The notes below the pieces were generated by a model. That model did no database searches and was not told the DNA's origin. It saw only the letters and a list, made by a program, of their open reading frames with translations. The translations under genes were made by a program, and so were the position numbers. Below are positions 7,479 to 8,023 of a DNA stretch of 8,023 nucleotides, one piece after another. Each line of letters starts with the position of its first letter. Positions within the stretch are counted from its first letter, which is position 1. This DNA comes from Chitinophagaceae bacterium. Its GTDB lineage: Bacteria; Bacteroidota; Bacteroidia; Chitinophagales; Chitinophagaceae. The stretch lies in NCBI GenBank assembly GCA_947481355.1, contig CANKGM010000075.1, positions 1 to 8,023 on the forward strand, given 5' to 3'.

Positions 7479-8023
7479 TCAATTATATAATGGTCCAGAT
7501 GGTTTTGATCCAACAAATCCATAATAGAGTATCACGACATACGATAATAATGGAATAATCATAGCAGGCGCGATTGCATTCCACCTATCTGCTATCAGTC
7601 CCATAAATGGAGTCAGCACTGCACCACCAATTAAACTCATCACTAGAAATGATGCACCTAATTTCGCATTCGGACCAAGTCCCTTGACAGCAGAAGCAAA
7701 AATGGTAGGATACATCACAGACATAAAAAAGCTAGTCCCAAATATTGCCCAAATCCCAATCCATCCTGGGAATAAGATCCCCACGGCAACAAGACAAATA
7801 TTAACGCATGCATAAAAACCCATCAATTTTGCAGGTTGTATGTATTTCATAAAAATAGTTGACGAAAAACGCCCCAACATAAAAGCAGCTAATTTTCCAA
7901 CAAGAAAAGCTCCAGCAAATTTTGATGATAGCCCACCGTTTTCTTTTACATATTGTATAAAATAACTCCATGTACCAAGTTGTGCCCCTAGATAAAAAAA
8001 CTGTGCCATGATTCCTTTATACC
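7479..8023 (-). CDS. fucP: C-terminal half of a FucP-type (FHS family, MFS) sugar:H+ symporter, cut by the right edge
   Basis: Inner-membrane proton-coupled sugar importer of the fucose:H+ symporter family. The frame is open to the window edge: upstream of an internal Met at 8009 it continues as Y-K-G-I, so the reading is partial and that Met is not the start. The visible part, about 180 residues, corresponds to transmembrane helices 7-12 (numbered from the Met: 1-20, 30-52, 62-80, 84-106, 118-140, 146-166). Family blocks as in E. coli FucP: AQFFYLGAQLGTWSYFI (2-18), GRFSST (46-51), FMSVMYPTIFASAVKGLG (95-112) and SFLVMSLIGGAVLTPFMGL (120-138). The proton- and sugar-binding acidic residues known from E. 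coli FucP lie in the missing N-terminal half, so specificity (fucose, galactose, glucose or others) cannot be read. Position at the head of the visible cluster suggests it imports the substrate of the downstream enzymes. The symbol denotes the family, not proven fucose use. Confidence 0.85.
   Translation of the reverse strand, partial: YKGIMAQFFYLGAQLGTWSYFIQYVKENGGLSSKFAGAFLVGKLAAFMLGRFSSTIFMKYIQPAKLMGFYACVNICLVAVGILFPGWIGIWAIFGTSFFMSVMYPTIFASAVKGLGPNAKLGASFLVMSLIGGAVLTPFMGLIADRWNAIAPAMIIPLLSYVVILYYGFVGSKPSGPLYN

Noticed and set aside
7479..8009. Reading the transporter as a complete 176-residue protein starting at 8009
   Set aside because: The frame stays open to the edge and the sequence begins at the family's helix 7, so this is the C-terminal half of a full-length symporter.

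Overview
The window is a stretch of a single-strand catabolic gene cluster: all six recognisable genes lie on the minus strand and are read from right to left. AT-rich composition, A-rich leaders without Shine-Dalgarno sequences before the starts, signal peptides ending in SAQ or SGQ, and an RRDF-type Tat leader on a sugar oxidoreductase all suggest a member of the Bacteroidota, perhaps marine or Cytophagales/Flavobacteriia-like. The lineage is an inference from style, not from a marker gene.

Layout in transcription order: (1) 8023-7479, the C-terminal half of a FucP-type sugar:H+ symporter, cut by the right edge; (2) 7451-5094, an exported 785-residue protein with two alpha/beta-hydrolase domains, of which only the second keeps a serine nucleophile; (3) a 121-bp gap, the only sizeable one; (4) 4972-3353, an exported fusion of an isochorismatase-like cysteine hydrolase and a ThuA-like domain; (5) 3339-1978, a Tat-type exported Gfo/Idh/MocA oxidoreductase; (6) 1953-1210, a cytoplasmic short-chain dehydrogenase (SDR); (7) 1200-52, a D-galactonate dehydratase (DgoD) very close to the E. 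coli enzyme. The last 51 bases may hold the first codons of another gene running off the left edge.

Taken together, the cluster looks like a route for an uncommon sugar or sugar derivative. Exported enzymes (esterase-like hydrolase, cysteine hydrolase/ThuA fusion, Gfo/Idh oxidoreductase) would process a substrate outside the inner membrane. A FucP-family symporter would import the sugar. A cytoplasmic SDR and a sugar-acid dehydratase would then carry out oxidation and dehydration to a 2-keto-3-deoxy acid. The substrate is not fixed by the sequence: DgoD points to D-galactose/D-galactonate, FucP to fucose or a related hexose. No SusC/SusD pair, glycoside hydrolase, regulator, kinase or aldolase is visible here.

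The parts most worth a second look are the exported ThuA-fusion/Gfo-Idh pair, which resembles rhizobial ThuA/ThuB (3-keto-disaccharide metabolism) moved to the cell envelope, and the tandem hydrolase whose first domain has lost its nucleophile. No RNA genes, CRISPR arrays, insertion sequences or clear terminators were seen.
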